From the NCBI RefSeq assembly GCF_000276665.1, contig NW_004955417.1:10091598-10155597 (forward strand): a stretch of 64,000 bases of DNA. Direction: 5' to 3'. The position numbers and the translations under genes were made by a program. Of this stretch, positions 1-50,967 are shown piece after piece. Within the stretch, counting starts at the first letter, position 1. Each line of letters starts with the position of its first letter. The notes beneath the pieces were generated by a model. It searched no databases and had not been told where the DNA came from. It saw only the letters and a list, made by a program, of their open reading frames with translations. This stretch comes from Chinchilla lanigera (Eukaryota > Chordata > Mammalia > Rodentia > Chinchillidae).

Positions 1-120
1 ACCCAGGATTAGGGCCATCTTTTACTCATGTGGGCAAATGACTTAGCCTCTCTGTGCCTCCGTTCCTTCTGCTAAAATGGGAAAACAGAACCCTCCTCTT
101 AGGGTTGTGAGAATGTAAAT
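1..120 (+). repeat. MIR SINE fragment
   Basis: Matches the MIR core: a tRNA-like start is missing, then gggcaaatgacttagcctct and ctgctaaaatgggaaaa, as in the usual tTACTTAACCTCTCTGTGCCTC / TGTAAAATGGGGA region. Cut by the window edge. Confidence 0.75.
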
Positions 121-293
121 GATCAGTAATGTGAATATCTGAAACTGTTAGTAACTTGTGTCAAACATCAAGGTGACCCACAAAGAAGCAGAGAATGTCA
201 TCTGTGGGTCCAAGATTTCTCAACTGGATATGATTTACCTTGCTAATCTGGAGTTTGATCCTGACCTTGCAGCTGAGGATCCTAGCCTAAAAA

Positions 294-500
294 GCTAACA
301 TGTATTAAGGATTTACTATGTGCCAAGTTGTGTACGTTATTTCAGTCTTACAACTATTTTTCCTATATTACAAATAAGGAAAACCGAGGTATAGAGAATT
401 ACACAGTTTGCCCAAGGTCACATAAATACTTGAGTACAAGATAAATCCCGGAATTGAGTCCTCACGGTTTGCTTCCAGAGACCACTACTCTCTATTACAC
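294..500 (-). repeat. MIR SINE
   Basis: Reads as the complement of MIR: tactatgtgccaagttgtg, then taaggaaaaccgaggtatag and gcccaaggtcacataaat. Confidence 0.8.
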
Positions 501-655
501 AGAAAGAAGATTTGAGCCCAAAGGCAGATTCCCTTTAAACAAACATGCATAGCATTACTCTGCACTATCAGTGTCATCATCATCCATGCACGAAAAGAAA
601 CACTAGCAAAGCAAAATTGAGATCAACTGAGAATGAACCACACTTTCCTAGTCTG

Positions 656-660
<5 letters not shown>

Positions 661-705
<45 letters not shown>

Positions 706-810
706 AGGCAGGATCTCACTACGTAGTTTAGGCTGGCCTGGAACTCCAGCAATCCTCCTGCCTCATCCTCCCAAGGGCTGGGATTATAGGTGTGCACCAC
801 CACACCCAGC
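661..810 (-). repeat. B1 SINE, antisense, with long poly-T
   Basis: A T run of about 44 bases (poly-A tail of an antisense element) is followed by gaggcaggatctcacta and ggctggcctggaactcc, the complement of B1. The short repeat tgtgtat flanks it. An open frame here simply reads the SINE and its tail. Confidence 0.9.
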
Positions 811-811
811 T

Positions 812-2131
812 TGTGTATGCAATCTGAAGTCAAATTATCAGAGTTGTTGGAAGTATGGAAATGGAACCTGGGTGGTTATCTAATCTCAAAAAGTGATCCC
901 CCGTTAAGCCTATCTGTAGACATTCTCACCCACCCTAACACAAATAACAGCTGTCATTTAGTGAGCACTCAGTGTAGTACTCATCTGACCAAAGTATGCT
1001 CAGACAAGACCCTATCCCTTGAACAGCATCACCCAGGGCCTCCCTCATTGTTCTGGGCTGACCACACTCTTTCTGGTCACAGAGGCTTTCCCCACACAGG
1101 ACACTAGTTAGTGTCTTTCTAGTCTGCTCCCTGCCTTTCTCAGATGACCACACCATTATAATAAAAAAAAAATCAGATCTAGGTAATTTGGATATAACCA
1201 CACAGTATTCTGGTTATTGAACAGTTCGTGTACATACAGTGTGGCAGCATCAAAATCTAACCAGTTTTGGGAACACAGAGAAAATTGTTTCCAGAAAATC
1301 ACAACAGTCGACCCTGAAACAACTACACTCATCTATGGCCATTCTGTGGCTCTGTCTGAACAAGTTAGAAAGCTTCCCAGATGTTTTCCCACAACTGCAG
1401 TACTACCCACCCTAGTGAATGCTTTTAGTATCAGACGGTTTTCAGGCGCCATCCTAGTCTATCAGCATCTACAAAAACAGCCTTTGCTCACTTTGCCCCA
1501 GGTTTTCTTTAGAAGTTTCCACATAGTTTTCCCTAGGATATTTTCTAAAATATGAAGTTCATATTATTCCCTCATTTAAAATCTCAAGCTTCAAACTCTG
1601 GTAGACAAATACAGGCATTCAAAAGCTTTCATTTTTATTCCTTCCTGTCTTTCCAACCTCTCCTCTTGTCACTGGCCATAACCTACACATCAGGGACACT
1701 GAAGTACATGTCATCAGTAATGCGTGTGCCTTCTGATACCCCTGTTTTTTTCCAGCTGGTCCTTCTGCCTGTCCTGTCCTGTGATGTCTCCTCCTCTGTG
1801 ACCTCCACTGATCTTCCAGTTCTATGGTCCGCACTAGAGAAGTTACCCACACATATTTTAATGATCTCATTTTATATCTGCTTCTCTATCGTACTCTGAG
1901 GCCCCTGAGGGGGAAGCGGTCTTCTTTTAGACAGCTGTCTGTCTCACTGAAGTGCTCAGTAAGTGGCTCAAAAATGACTGAACTCCCCACAAAGAAAATG
2001 AACACTTTCTGAGCACTGTTTCCAGGTGATTAGGCTTCTCAATTCAGTTTGGAGATTCTAAACACAGGAGCCATTGGGACAGCTACAGATTCCTGTTCCC
2101 AACCTCTTTGTCAAGCACTAGACCTATAAAT
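812..2131. other. Intergenic, nothing recognised
   Basis: Moderately AT-rich sequence upstream of TMEM67. Short open frames on both strands show no family resemblance and no splice context. No repeat family was identified with confidence. Confidence 0.5.
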
Positions 2132-2261
2132 TCATTTCTTCTGGGGGGCTGGGGATTTAGCTCAGCAGCAAAGCGCCTGCCTGGCAAGCGCAAGGTTGTG
2201 AGTTCGGTTCCCGGTACCGGAGAAAAACCAAAAAAAAAGAAAAAAAAAATCATTTCTTCTG
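2132..2261 (+). repeat. ID SINE with 12-bp target-site duplication
   Basis: Body 2144-2249 starts ggggctggggatttagctca and ends with an A-rich tail. It is flanked by perfect copies of tcatttcttctg at 2132-2143 and 2250-2261. The body derives from a tRNA and keeps the A and B box regions (agctcag..., gagttcggttcccgg). Young insertion. Confidence 0.93.
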
Positions 2262-2289
2262 TACTTCCCTATCCTAGCAAGCAATCAAA

Positions 2290-2960
2290 CTACACTTATC
2301 TCCTCAAATTGTGCATCTCTAACCTATACCTTCCATGCCCCTTTCTCCTATCTGCTCCCACTCCAACATAATTTAGTCTTGCAGGCAAGATAAGACTTGC
2401 TACCAATTTTCATCACCAAATGATTTCCCTTCCAATTATTCACTGTCTTTTTGAGATATCTCCTACATTTACCCATAGCATTTACTGAAAAAAAATGATC
2501 TTGTCTGACTTCTCTGCTCTGGATTTCTTCATAGCCTCGCTGATGTCTCTCAGATGCTAAGAATTCTTTTTCTCCTGAAAAGGTCCTTCTCCCATTCTTC
2601 ATCACGGTCCCTGACACCTTCTTACTCAAGACAAAAATCAGTTATTTCTCCTTATTTTTAACCTCTCCTTACTGATAAGTTCCTTTTTACTTACAAACAT
2701 ATTACTCCTTATCCTCAAAAAAATTTGCACTATTTTGCTCATTCACTCTTTCATTTTCCTTTCAAGGCCAAACTTCTCAAGATAGTTTTTATCTGGTTCC
2801 TGCTTCTTCTCACTACTGCTGTATGAAGTTCTTCTCCCACAACCACTGTAATGAAACTACTCCAAGAGGTAACTCAGGATTATCCAACTGCCAAATCTAA
2901 ACATCTTCTCCCCATCTTCAGCCTTCTGCCTGCCTACTCCTCGCCGCATTTATGCTGTTA
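2290..2960 (+). repeat. L2 LINE remnant (probable)
   Basis: Pyrimidine-rich sequence with L2-like segments, e.g. ggccaaacttctcaagatag and ccactgtaatgaaactactc, which resemble the reverse-transcriptase region of L2. Heavily decayed; only partly assignable by eye. Confidence 0.45.
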
Positions 2961-3945
2961 GGAGGCACAGCACTGCTGTTAAACAGTCCCAACAGCCAAA
3001 GGGACAGAGTTCAAAGTTTACTTCTGCAAATTTCTAGCTGAAGGTTTAGGTAGGTTTTTGGGTGTTTTTTTTTTTTTGTAAAGACTAAATTCTTTTCTCC
3101 ATTTAATTATCTATAGAAAGGAGATGATGATAACAGTGCATATTTCCAAAGATTGTTTGGTAGATTCTCAGCATCTCTGTTTCATATCTTAACTGATTAA
3201 TACTGGACATTTCTAAGCTTGATAAATAAAAATAATTATATTCTTTGTCCATAGGGTTGTTGACAATATTGAAATTGCATGTAAGGAGTCTAACACAATA
3301 GATAGCATACAGAATTTGCTTTCTTGGTGAAGAAAACAGAGGAAACATTTCTGGTTCAGTTCGTTTTCTTCCTGTTTGAGATCTGAACGTTGATGTAGGA
3401 TACATGGCAGTCACACTCCGAGAAAGAAGAGCCACGAGAACTGCAAAGGTGACCATCTACTACCACTGAACACACATCAACAGCCCTCAAGTTTAAATTT
3501 GTTTCTGTTTAAACTGTATGAACTGGCTTACAATACCTGGACTTTTAGTATCTTAAAAAAAAATCTTTAACATTCTTTTCTGCAGTCTTTGTAGGCAGCT
3601 TACACAAATGAGCCTACAGTTATCTCAAACTTAACCATATATGTCTATTTGTGGTCTTTCTGGTGTCCAAAGGCCTCAGACAATTAAAGTAAGTATGTGA
3701 CCTAGAATGCACTAAAGAAGTACAACTGTAAAATATGTCGAATTTTTTCTATTTCTATTATATGTAAGAGCCACTTACTACAGTGAAATATGACAAGTTT
3801 TGAAGTTGGCCAGAATAAGGTAAATTCTAGTTCCCTTAAAATTTATTTTTTTATATTCTCTTATTTTTCTAATATTTCCTCAAAATGTTGTGAAGAGTTA
3901 AGACTAATGTTGCAAGCACCTAGCACAGTGGTGAGTGTGGGACAG

Positions 3946-3946
<1 letters not shown>
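2961..3946. other. Intergenic, nothing recognised
   Basis: AT-rich sequence. The 117-residue open frame on the - strand (3103-3456) lacks recognisable domains and is probably chance. Confidence 0.5.

Positions 3947-3974
<28 letters not shown>
3947..3974. repeat. (CA)n microsatellite
   Basis: Fourteen uninterrupted CA units, likely length-polymorphic. Confidence 0.98.
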
Positions 3975-3977
<3 letters not shown>

Positions 3978-4298
3978 CCCATCATGACTATGAACTCTTT
4001 TATTGCTTTTAATTACATAATAGGCAATAAGTAAATATTATTGTCCTGATCCTTCCCATAGAGTATACAATGGTATAACATTTTATCAAGGAAGACTAGA
4101 GTTAAAACTTGCCTCTATGAAGCTTTTGCAGATTAATCCCAACTATTCTGGCCATATCCTTTCTTAATTTTCATTACATTTTATGGTCATATTTTTTTAA
4201 ATCCATAATGGTAAGTGATTTCCTCTTTAAATTTCCACTCCAACAACACACTAACTACTCAAAAACGTGTTTTAGAATTTGCTTTCTTTTTTTTTTTT

Positions 4299-4743
4299 NN
4301 NNNNNNNNNNNNNNNNNNNNNNNNNNNNNNNNNNNNNNNNNNNNNNNNNNNNNNNNNNNNNNNNNNNNNNNNNNNNNNNNNNNNNNNNNNNNNNNNNNNN
4401 NNNNNNNNNNNNNNNNNNNNNNNNNNNNNNNNNNNNNNNNNNNNNNNNNNNNNNNNNNNNNNNNNNNNNNNNNNNNNNNNNNNNNNNNNNNNNNNNNNNN
4501 NNNNNNNNNNNNNNNNNNNNNNNNNNNNNNNNNNNNNNNNNNNNNNNNNNNNNNNNNNNNNNNNNNNNNNNNNNNNNNNNNNNNNNNNNNNNNNNNNNNN
4601 NNNNNNNNNNNNNNNNNNNNNNNNNNNNNNNNNNNNNNNNNNNNNNNNNNNNNNNNNNNNNNNNNNNNNNNNNNNNNNNNNNNNNNNNNNNNNNNNNNNN
4701 NNNNNNNNNNNNNNNNNNNNNNNNNNNNNNNNNNNNNNNNNNN
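4299..4743. other. Assembly gap (445 N)
   Basis: Unknown bases. The run of T just before the gap (4287-4298) suggests the assembly broke in the poly-A tail of an antisense SINE or LINE. Any open frame reported across it is an artefact. Confidence 0.99.
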
Positions 4744-4973
4744 GATAGCTTAAAAAATATAACAGATGATTTCATAAGGAAGAAAGAAGAAATATACAAC
4801 AATTGCACAAACAAAATAAAAGTAAGATCTAAATATTGTTTTTCTTTTGTGACCCATTAACTGGCTATGAAGGTAATTCCGAAATATGTCTACAAGGGTA
4901 TCTAATTGAAAAACAATATCCATGGATGTGTAAATTTGATTTGAAGACAATCGAGATGACCTTATTTTATGTA

Positions 4974-5113
4974 CATAATTTTCTACGCTCGGGGCTGGGG
5001 ATTTAGCGCAGCGGCAAAGCGCCTGCATGGCAAGCACAAGGTCATGAGTTTGATTCCTGGTACCGGAAGAAAAACAAAATTAAAAAAAAAAAAAAACATA
5101 ATTTTCTATGCTC
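4974..5113 (+). repeat. ID SINE with 17-bp target-site duplication
   Basis: Body 4991-5096 (ggggctggggatttagcgca ... taccggaag, A-tail). Flanked by cataattttctacgctc (4974-4990) and the same with one C/T change (5097-5113). A recent insertion in the upstream region of TMEM67. Confidence 0.93.
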
Positions 5114-5212
5114 AAAACAAGGAAAGTTAAAAAACAAAAAGAAAATGTTTTTGTTTTTCTAGTTCTTGACCCATCCTACAGCATGTCAAATTTTAAATCA
5201 ATGGGGGTTTGT

Positions 5213-5297
5213 CTGTTTTGCTCTACTGGGGATCCAACCCAGGACTTGGGCATGCTAGGCAGTCACTCTAGCATTGAGCTACTACTTCTCTAGCCCT
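5213..5297 (-). repeat. Old ID-type SINE, antisense
   Basis: Complement of an ID body: actggggatccaacccagga ... atgctaggcagtcactctag ... ttgagctac. More diverged than the ID copies with intact flanking repeats. Confidence 0.7.
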
Positions 5298-5400
5298 CAA
5301 AGTGGCTTTTTGAAAATTAGTAAAATATATGACATGTCTTCTTTGACGTGACAATTAGACTGGATAAATTCTGATGTAATTATTTAAGAATCATGAAACG

Positions 5401-5533
5401 ATTTTTTTTTTTAAAGACGGGGACTCACTATATAGTTTACTATGTAGTCCAGGCTGGCCTCAAACTCGCAGCGATCCTCATGTCTTTGCCTCCCTAGTGA
5501 TGGGATTACAGGTGTGCGCCACCACGCCCAGCG
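5401..5533 (-). repeat. B1 SINE, antisense
   Basis: T run then gtccaggctggcctcaaact and gggattacaggtgtgcgcca. It ends about 160 bp before the CpG-rich promoter begins, so it marks the outer edge of the proximal promoter. Confidence 0.9.
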
Positions 5534-5813
5534 AAATGATACTTTTAATGTTACGCAATCGTATATTTTCTTTAGTGTGATATTCTGCTTCCAGCCCTTT
5601 ACCCCACTGATGTCACATCTTAGGCAGATCTGAGTCTCAGCGTGTGAAATATACCTTTTAAATAGCCGTCTGACTCCAGTACTGCTCCACCCGCATGGCG
5701 AACTTTTTAGAGCTTTCAATGATAACAAGCAGCCCGCTCCGGCACGCGTGCGATAGGTTCGCAACCAACGCTAGCCGGTCCCAGCCTGCACCCGCCGCCT
5801 TCCCGCGGGTTTG

Positions 5814-5826
5814 GTAACCTAGCAAC
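5814..5826 (+). promoter_or_regulatory. RFX X-box
   Basis: GTAACC T AGCAAC fits the X-box consensus GTNRCC-N(0-3)-RGYAAC at every position, with a 1-nt spacer. It lies about 102-114 bp upstream of the ATG, typical for RFX-controlled ciliary genes. TMEM67 acts in the ciliary transition zone, so regulation by RFX factors is a good inference. Confidence 0.8.
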
Positions 5827-5854
5827 AGGCAAGGGTCTGTGCAACCCGGCTTGT

Positions 5855-5859
5855 CCAAT
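5855..5859 (+). promoter_or_regulatory. CCAAT box (NF-Y type)
   Basis: The sequence gtCCAATCAG is the preferred NF-Y context. It lies 28 bp downstream of the X-box and about 70 bp upstream of the start codon, in a TATA-less CpG-rich promoter. Confidence 0.6.
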
Positions 5860-5888
5860 CAGCTCAGCGGATTCGCCGCAGAGGCTGA

Positions 5889-45515
<39,627 letters not shown>

Positions 45516-46299
45516 TTTACTGATTAGATAACTAAAGGATTTCAGACAGTCAAGGCAAAAAGGTCATGCTACAGGTTTGCCATATTTTTAAAAACTTGTA
45601 ATGCACATTACTCTGTTTTTGTTTTTGCTTTTTACCAACAGAAATATTTATTTTTATAACTTGTGAAAATATTTAATATAGTAGAAAATGTTGTCTTCCC
45701 ATTGTATATCGTTCTTAATTTACTGATAAACACTGATGACCTAGAAAAATATCTAAATATTCCTTTCAACATAACATTTTTTAATGATAATCAAAATAGT
45801 TGCCATCTATGGATCATTTCATAAACTGTCATTTGCCTACATTTTTTCACATTAATTTCAAACTTATGCCAAGTTTAAGACTAGTTTTCAGTTCAGCATT
45901 TGTTTTTACATTTATGATTAAATAAATTTTAAGTACTTTCATGTTTCCTTAGAAATTATGACTTGTATTACTGCTGACTCGCTTTGCCTTTCCGTAATTG
46001 CTGACCGTGTTTGACAGTAGACGTCTTCTGAAGTGGTACAGATGTATTCCCTCACACACCTGTATTACTGCGTCACTGCCCTCCTTCAAGGGGGTGACAT
46101 TTCTAACGTGGTTTACACTTACTGTGTTACAATGTGTGACATTTCTCCCACTATAGTTTTTATACATTGTAATTACTTAATATTTTTTGTTTTTCAACTC
46201 TTTTTTGTTCTATTATGTTTAAAGATTGCAAATAACAGGGTGTAAAAATATATCATGTTCTATTTGAAGCAAAGTGAGCCTTCATAAATCAGTAGGGTT

Positions 46300-46690
46300 T
46301 TCTTTTTTATAGTATATGTTTGCAATACATAAGAATTTCATTCATTGTGGGGAATTAGTACATATATACCTCAAATCTTGATCAGTTTTGATTGATCGCT
46401 TTTTTCCTCAACCTTCCTCACTTGCCCCTGCTTCTGATCCACTTCCTGTCTCCAAAAAGCCTGCTTCCTTGTTTTCTACCATTTCTTTTATTTTATTCTT
46501 TAATCTGTTTATACTTTGGATTTTCTTTATAAGAGAAACCATCCAATATTAACTTTTTGTGTGTGACTTCTTTCACTTAACATTGTGATCTTAAGCTCCA
46601 TCCATTCACATGATTTCATTCTTTTTATGGCTGCATAATATTCCATTGTGTATATATACCACATTTTCTTTATGCATTTGTCTGTTGATG
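46300..46690 (-). repeat. L1 3'-end fragment within the TMEM67 3' UTR
   Basis: gctccatccattcacatgat, ttatggctgcataatattcc and attgtgtatatataccacat are the classic antisense L1 3' end. It lies between the stop codon and the poly(A) signals, so it is probably transcribed in the mRNA. Confidence 0.8.
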
Positions 46691-46963
46691 AGATCTATTT
46701 AAAATAAGGGAAAAAAATTGGATTGAAAATATTAAAGTGAATTTAGAACCATATAGCTAATAATTTTCCACATTGTTTTCCTCAACATATTCTTTAATAA
46801 TTCTTTTCCATGGTATATCATGTCCTTGAAAGACCCGCATATTTAAAATACAATTCTTAACTCCCAAGTCAATACTTCTTATTGCTTTTTATATTGATGA
46901 TATGTAAATAAATAAATGCAATGCTATGTAAATATTGTTCTTATTTCTAAACTGAAAATATAT

Positions 46964-46969
46964 AATAAA
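46964..46969 (+). promoter_or_regulatory. Poly(A) signal AATAAA for TMEM67
   Basis: Perfect AATAAA with a GT/T-rich downstream region (ggttctgtttcttgtttgg). Two overlapping AATAAA copies lie upstream at 46907-46916. This is the last cluster before the sequence loses 3' UTR character. Confidence 0.6.
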
Positions 46970-46990
46970 AATTTGATGGTTCTGTTTCTT

Positions 46991-47818
46991 GTTTGGCGAA
47001 TGTGTATCTCATGAACTAACATTCAAGAATGTAGCGCGATTGGGGTTGGGTTCTCAGCCTTTGTCAACCGCGCGTCTTTCACTTTTTGCTGAACCTGGAG
47101 GTCAACTGAGAGAGGGGGAGGCTAATAAGTTGAGTCTTTGAAACTCCAATTTCTCAAGAGTCCCAATATAACAGTGTCTTATAAAATCTGTAGCAAAACA
47201 CAGATGTACTGACATAGATGTAAAATCCACCCACTCAGAAGCATGTGGAAGAAGTGCAGCTTTTGTTCCACATGAAAAGTTACTACTGTTGGTAAATTTC
47301 AAAAGAGAGGATGAGCTGGCTCAGCAATCAGTTAAAACAGAGAAAACACTTTAAAATCATTCTAATTTTATGCAGTATTACTTTTTATTTTGGTTAGATA
47401 CACAACAGCGTGTTCTGATTTTCAAACACTGACTCATCGGTTCACACTGCCGAATTTAAACCCTGTAATCATTGTACACAGTGTTCCACTGGGCCCAGCA
47501 CTTCTGTTTCTGAAACACCTATCCTTAAGTTTACTGGTAACCTAGAAACATGTGCTGTATTTCATCATCATTTCATAATGAGACAAATCCTCCAGAGATT
47601 CTTTTAGGTTGCCTTGTATTTGGTGCCCTTAGGAACTCACAGACCCGCCCCTCACATATTCCTGCAGACAAGCCCGTCTGCTTTGAGAGATTTATACGCT
47701 CGCTTGGCTGGCACTGCTGTCCTGACTGTTTTTGGAGAAGGCCAGACTGGGTCCTGTGGGGCGTCCACAGGGCTTGTCCCCAGGGCTTGCAAGCGTAAGG
47801 CATGTCTTTTCTCTTTCA
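46991..47818. other. Intergenic, G+C-richer patch, no gene recognised
   Basis: Downstream of TMEM67. From 47550 both strands carry several overlapping open frames of 70-100 codons, continuing to about 48010. None resembles a known protein. Confidence 0.45.
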
Positions 47819-47885
47819 GTGCCGAGGAGTGAACCCTCACGCATGCCAGGCGAGTGCTGTGCGATTGAACTACATCGACAGCCCA
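47819..47885 (-). repeat. Older ID-type SINE, antisense
   Basis: tgccgaggagtgaaccctca, cgcatgccaggcgagtgctg and tgcgattgaactacatcgac. It is GC-rich and explains part of the ORF-dense patch around it. Confidence 0.65.
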
Positions 47886-48164
47886 GCATGTGTCCTTTTT
47901 GTTTGGAAATATTGGCCAATATAAGCGGACAGGAATTAAATGCACACGCAAGAGCGGTGAACTTCACGGAAAATTCTGCAGATTTAGGAAAAGAAGCCCA
48001 GGATCCAGATTAGAGTTTTGCTCCCGTTGGGAGCTGTGGGATGGTAAACTAAGTGATTTGGCGTCGTAGAACTTCGTTCTGTATCTCCGCAATGGAAGTA
48101 GTACCCTCTGATCACCACTTGGGGTGTGGTGAGGACTAGGGTAGTCCAGTATGCTTGTAATAGG

Positions 48165-48270
48165 AGGCTGGAGGGTGTAGCTCAGTGGTAGAGTGGTTGT
48201 CCAGCATGTTTGAGGCTCTGGGTTGAATTTGTAGCATCACAAAACATTAAAAAATTAAAAATTAAAAAAA
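48165..48270 (+). repeat. Older ID-type SINE
   Basis: gctggagggtgtagctcagt, ggtagagtggttgtccagca and ggctctgggttgaatttg, then an A-rich tail. Confidence 0.8.
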
Positions 48271-49640
48271 GTGCTTGCAACAGTTACAAACTGTGAGCAT
48301 TGAAATTCTTTAAAATGTGACCTTAAAATATTGACCTCAAAATAAATTTCCTACCATGTTAATAAATGCCATGGCATGAAAACTCAGAAAACTGATCTCA
48401 ATAACCAGAGGAATTCTGAGCCTTCTCTTCCTTACCAACAAGGCTATGGTAGAGGTCACAGCCACAGGTGGAGGGTGGCGAAGTGACATAGTCATGACAC
48501 AGACCACCACAGGGACAGGGGACTGACAAACTCCCAGGCCCTTACGCTGTTACTCATCAAAAGCACGACTTGTGTTTTCTTCTGAGGCAGGCAGGCACTG
48601 AAGAGTGGTTTTTACTAAAAGCTGTGATTCCTTACTTGTGCCTGCAAATCCCCAGTAGTAACCAAAAATAGAACAAAACTTGGTCTTAATTTTGTGAAAC
48701 TCTGGGTCAAATCCTTAGCTCTGTGCATAAGCATTCTAGTCATTTAGGGAATATCAAAAGTTGGCAAAACAAGGTGGATTGGCCCTGCGTTTACCTGGCC
48801 TGGCTCAGTAGCCTTTAAGAGTGAGGACACTGGGCTAAGAGAGTTCCAGGACATTCAGCTACGCCCACTCCATTTCCCCAGTCCGCTGGTGTCTGTGGAT
48901 ACCGCCGAGCTTCACATGATTGAGATTTCCCTTCAAGCCATAAGGACTCCTCCCACGGAAACCAGATTGCCCTTCCAGCCACAACGATTCAAACTGAACT
49001 CGAAAATGGCTTGAAATATGATCAATCAAATCCCGGCCCCTCTCAGGTAATCCTTGAAAGCTGGCCTCCGGCTGTTGTAGGTGGGCCAGTCTGATCCTCT
49101 TTATCAGAGTGTGCCTCCTCCACTTACCACCCAAGCTACAGACTTTCCTTCCCTTTCACTGAATGCTTTTTCCTGAACTCCTTGCTTGAGTTTTCATTTC
49201 CATTGTTATGAAAGCAAGGACCCACACCAGCAGGCGAGGAAGGAGTTACCACCCCATGTTGCGGGGGAGAGGGTTTCTTTCATTTGCTCATCCATTCATT
49301 CCTTCAAACAATGTCTCTACCTCTTCCTGCTTCCAACCCCTAGGAGGGGTCTTTATGACTAGTAGAGGAAACAGGAATATTAACCAGAAATTTCGGTGAA
49401 GTGCTAAGGGTGCAATATGAGGAACACGCTTAACTGCAGCGGGGTCATCAGGGCTTCAACCACAGAGAAATGCTATTTGATATAAAATGTAAAGATAAGA
49501 GACAAATGCATCCGAAGAAAGGAACACTGTATGCTCAGAGACCAGGAGGCATGTGGCAGTTTAGGGCACTATAAGTAGTCTGAATACAGAGTATTCATAT
49601 GGTTTGATTTTTAAATTTCTGTTATTACACTGTTTTGACA
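48271..49640. other. Intergenic, nothing recognised
   Basis: Mixed-composition sequence. The stretch 48860-49130 is G+C-richer with a 91-codon open frame on the - strand but no recognisable protein. Confidence 0.45.
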
Positions 49641-50050
49641 TCTTAGATCTTTCTAGCTGAGGTGAGACTGCCCCTCCTGGGGTTAGCAGTTCTTTGAAAT
49701 AGCGAGGGCGCAGGTGGAAGCATGACTTCCTTAGCAGAAATTAATCCTTGCTGAGCCGTAGCCCAGGAGGCAGTATTCCTCTGCCTTAATCATCCCAGTG
49801 CCAGGAAACAAGCAACTAGGGATCTCCCCTGTATCTTAAAGCCCCTGAATTTATTCACACCAGCCAGTCCTGAATGCCTTACCCTGCCTTCCTTGCCTTT
49901 TCCTGGGAAGCTCCATTAAAAACCTAGGCTCGCCCAGCTCCTGTCCTCACATCCCTGTACCACCGTGCACTATTACCTCCTGTTTCCACAGCTCGTGAGT
50001 ATAATAAGCTTCGGTTTTCTTGCGTCTGCCCTTATGGCTGCACCTGACTA
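49640..50050 (+). repeat. Possible solo LTR, family not assigned
   Basis: The 3' part has an LTR-like layout: aagctccattaaaaacctag (TATA-like), a C-rich stretch, then tgagtataataagcttcggt (poly(A)-signal-like) and ttcttgcgtctgccc. No matching boundaries were confirmed. Confidence 0.35.
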
Positions 50051-50204
50051 TCACATAAAAGAACACAGAACAGGACCTTTGGGAGTTTTGGAGAGAGATG
50101 TAGTTGGAAAACCTGAGCCGCACCATTGACGGGTTTAACATCAAGCCGCACTACCAGTGCGGAGAGTTTCACCAGGCTACATTTGCTGCCCTACCTTCAA
50201 ATGA

Positions 50205-50520
50205 ACACAGTCATCACTCTGCGTCTGCAGGTCCCACATCCAAGGAGTCAGCCCACGGCAGATGGGAAATATTTGAAAAAACATTGTCTCTATTGACCAC
50301 ATACAGACTTTCTTTCCTTATTCTTATTCCCTAAACCAATATAGTAGAACAAGGATTTACGCAGCACATACTTTGTATTTGGCATTATATGTCGAGATGC
50401 TTTAAAGTATACAGGAAGATGTACAACAGTTATGTACAAGTCCTATGCCATTTGAATAAAAAATTGGCACATTCGGGGATTTTGTTATCCCTATGGGTCC
50501 TGGAGCCAATTCCACACAAA
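50205..50520 (-). mobile_element. MER2-like non-autonomous Tigger element
   Basis: Left end cagtcatcactctgcgtctg, then cacggcagatgggaaatatt, gctttaaagtatacaggaag, and the right end ggggattttgttatccctat, gggtcctggagccaattcc. This is the layout of MER2-type TcMar-Tigger elements, nearly full length but diverged. Strand is by comparison with the usual consensus and uncertain. Confidence 0.7.
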
Positions 50521-50684
50521 TAGCAAGTGAGGAAGTGAACAGAAGGACAAGAGCGAATCTTCTCTAGCCCATTGCCCTGGGATAACGGGTGGCCCCTGGC
50601 AGGAGACTGGTGCTCCCCATCCCTGTTGTTTAGCTGTTTTGTGGTTGCAGAGAAACAGATTGCCCAGAAGTAAGGCACCAGGGT

Positions 50685-50840
50685 TAGGGGTTAAGAATAC
50701 AGACTCTGGAGCTGGACTTGCCTGTGTTCGAATCCCAGCTGCACCACTTATGAGCTGGGAGGTCTGGGCACATCATTATTAAATGTCCTTGTCTATGAAA
50801 GGGATTAATAGTACCTACTTCATAGAATGCTTGTTATTAC
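50685..50840 (+). repeat. MIR SINE
   Basis: Well preserved: gaatacagactctggagctg, tgtgttcgaatcccagctgc and accacttatgagctggga. Confidence 0.9.
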
Positions 50841-50967
50841 ATAACTCCCAAAAGGATGCAGATTAAGCCCACTGGAGGCTATAAGACACTGTCATATCAC
50901 TGAGTGTGCTAGAAGGAGTAGTACACAAACTGCCTGTCACAAGGGAATCTGTGGGTTTTAAAAAGAA

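Larger units (their letters stand above)
45516..46990 (+). other. TMEM67: TMEM67 3' UTR (approximate end)
   Basis: AT-rich sequence from the stop to the poly(A) signals at 46907-46916 and 46964-46969. The distal signal is followed by a T/G-rich stretch that fits a cleavage element near 46985-47000. The end is inferred. About 400 bp (46300-46690) is an antisense L1 3'-end fragment. Confidence 0.6.

Noticed and set aside
648..833. Lysine-rich 61-codon frame on the - strand
   Set aside because: It reads a B1 SINE and its poly-A tail.
4208..4860. Several open frames of about 180-190 codons across the N run
   Set aside because: They consist almost wholly of unknown bases translated as X.
4991..5096. 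ID elements as true tRNA genes
   Set aside because: They keep internal promoter boxes but lack a foldable cloverleaf with acceptor pairing; they carry A-tails and target-site duplications, so they are SINEs.
1..5690. Search for the upstream neighbour (RBM12B in human)
   Set aside because: No exon-like sequence found; in human its start is more than 10 kb upstream of TMEM67.
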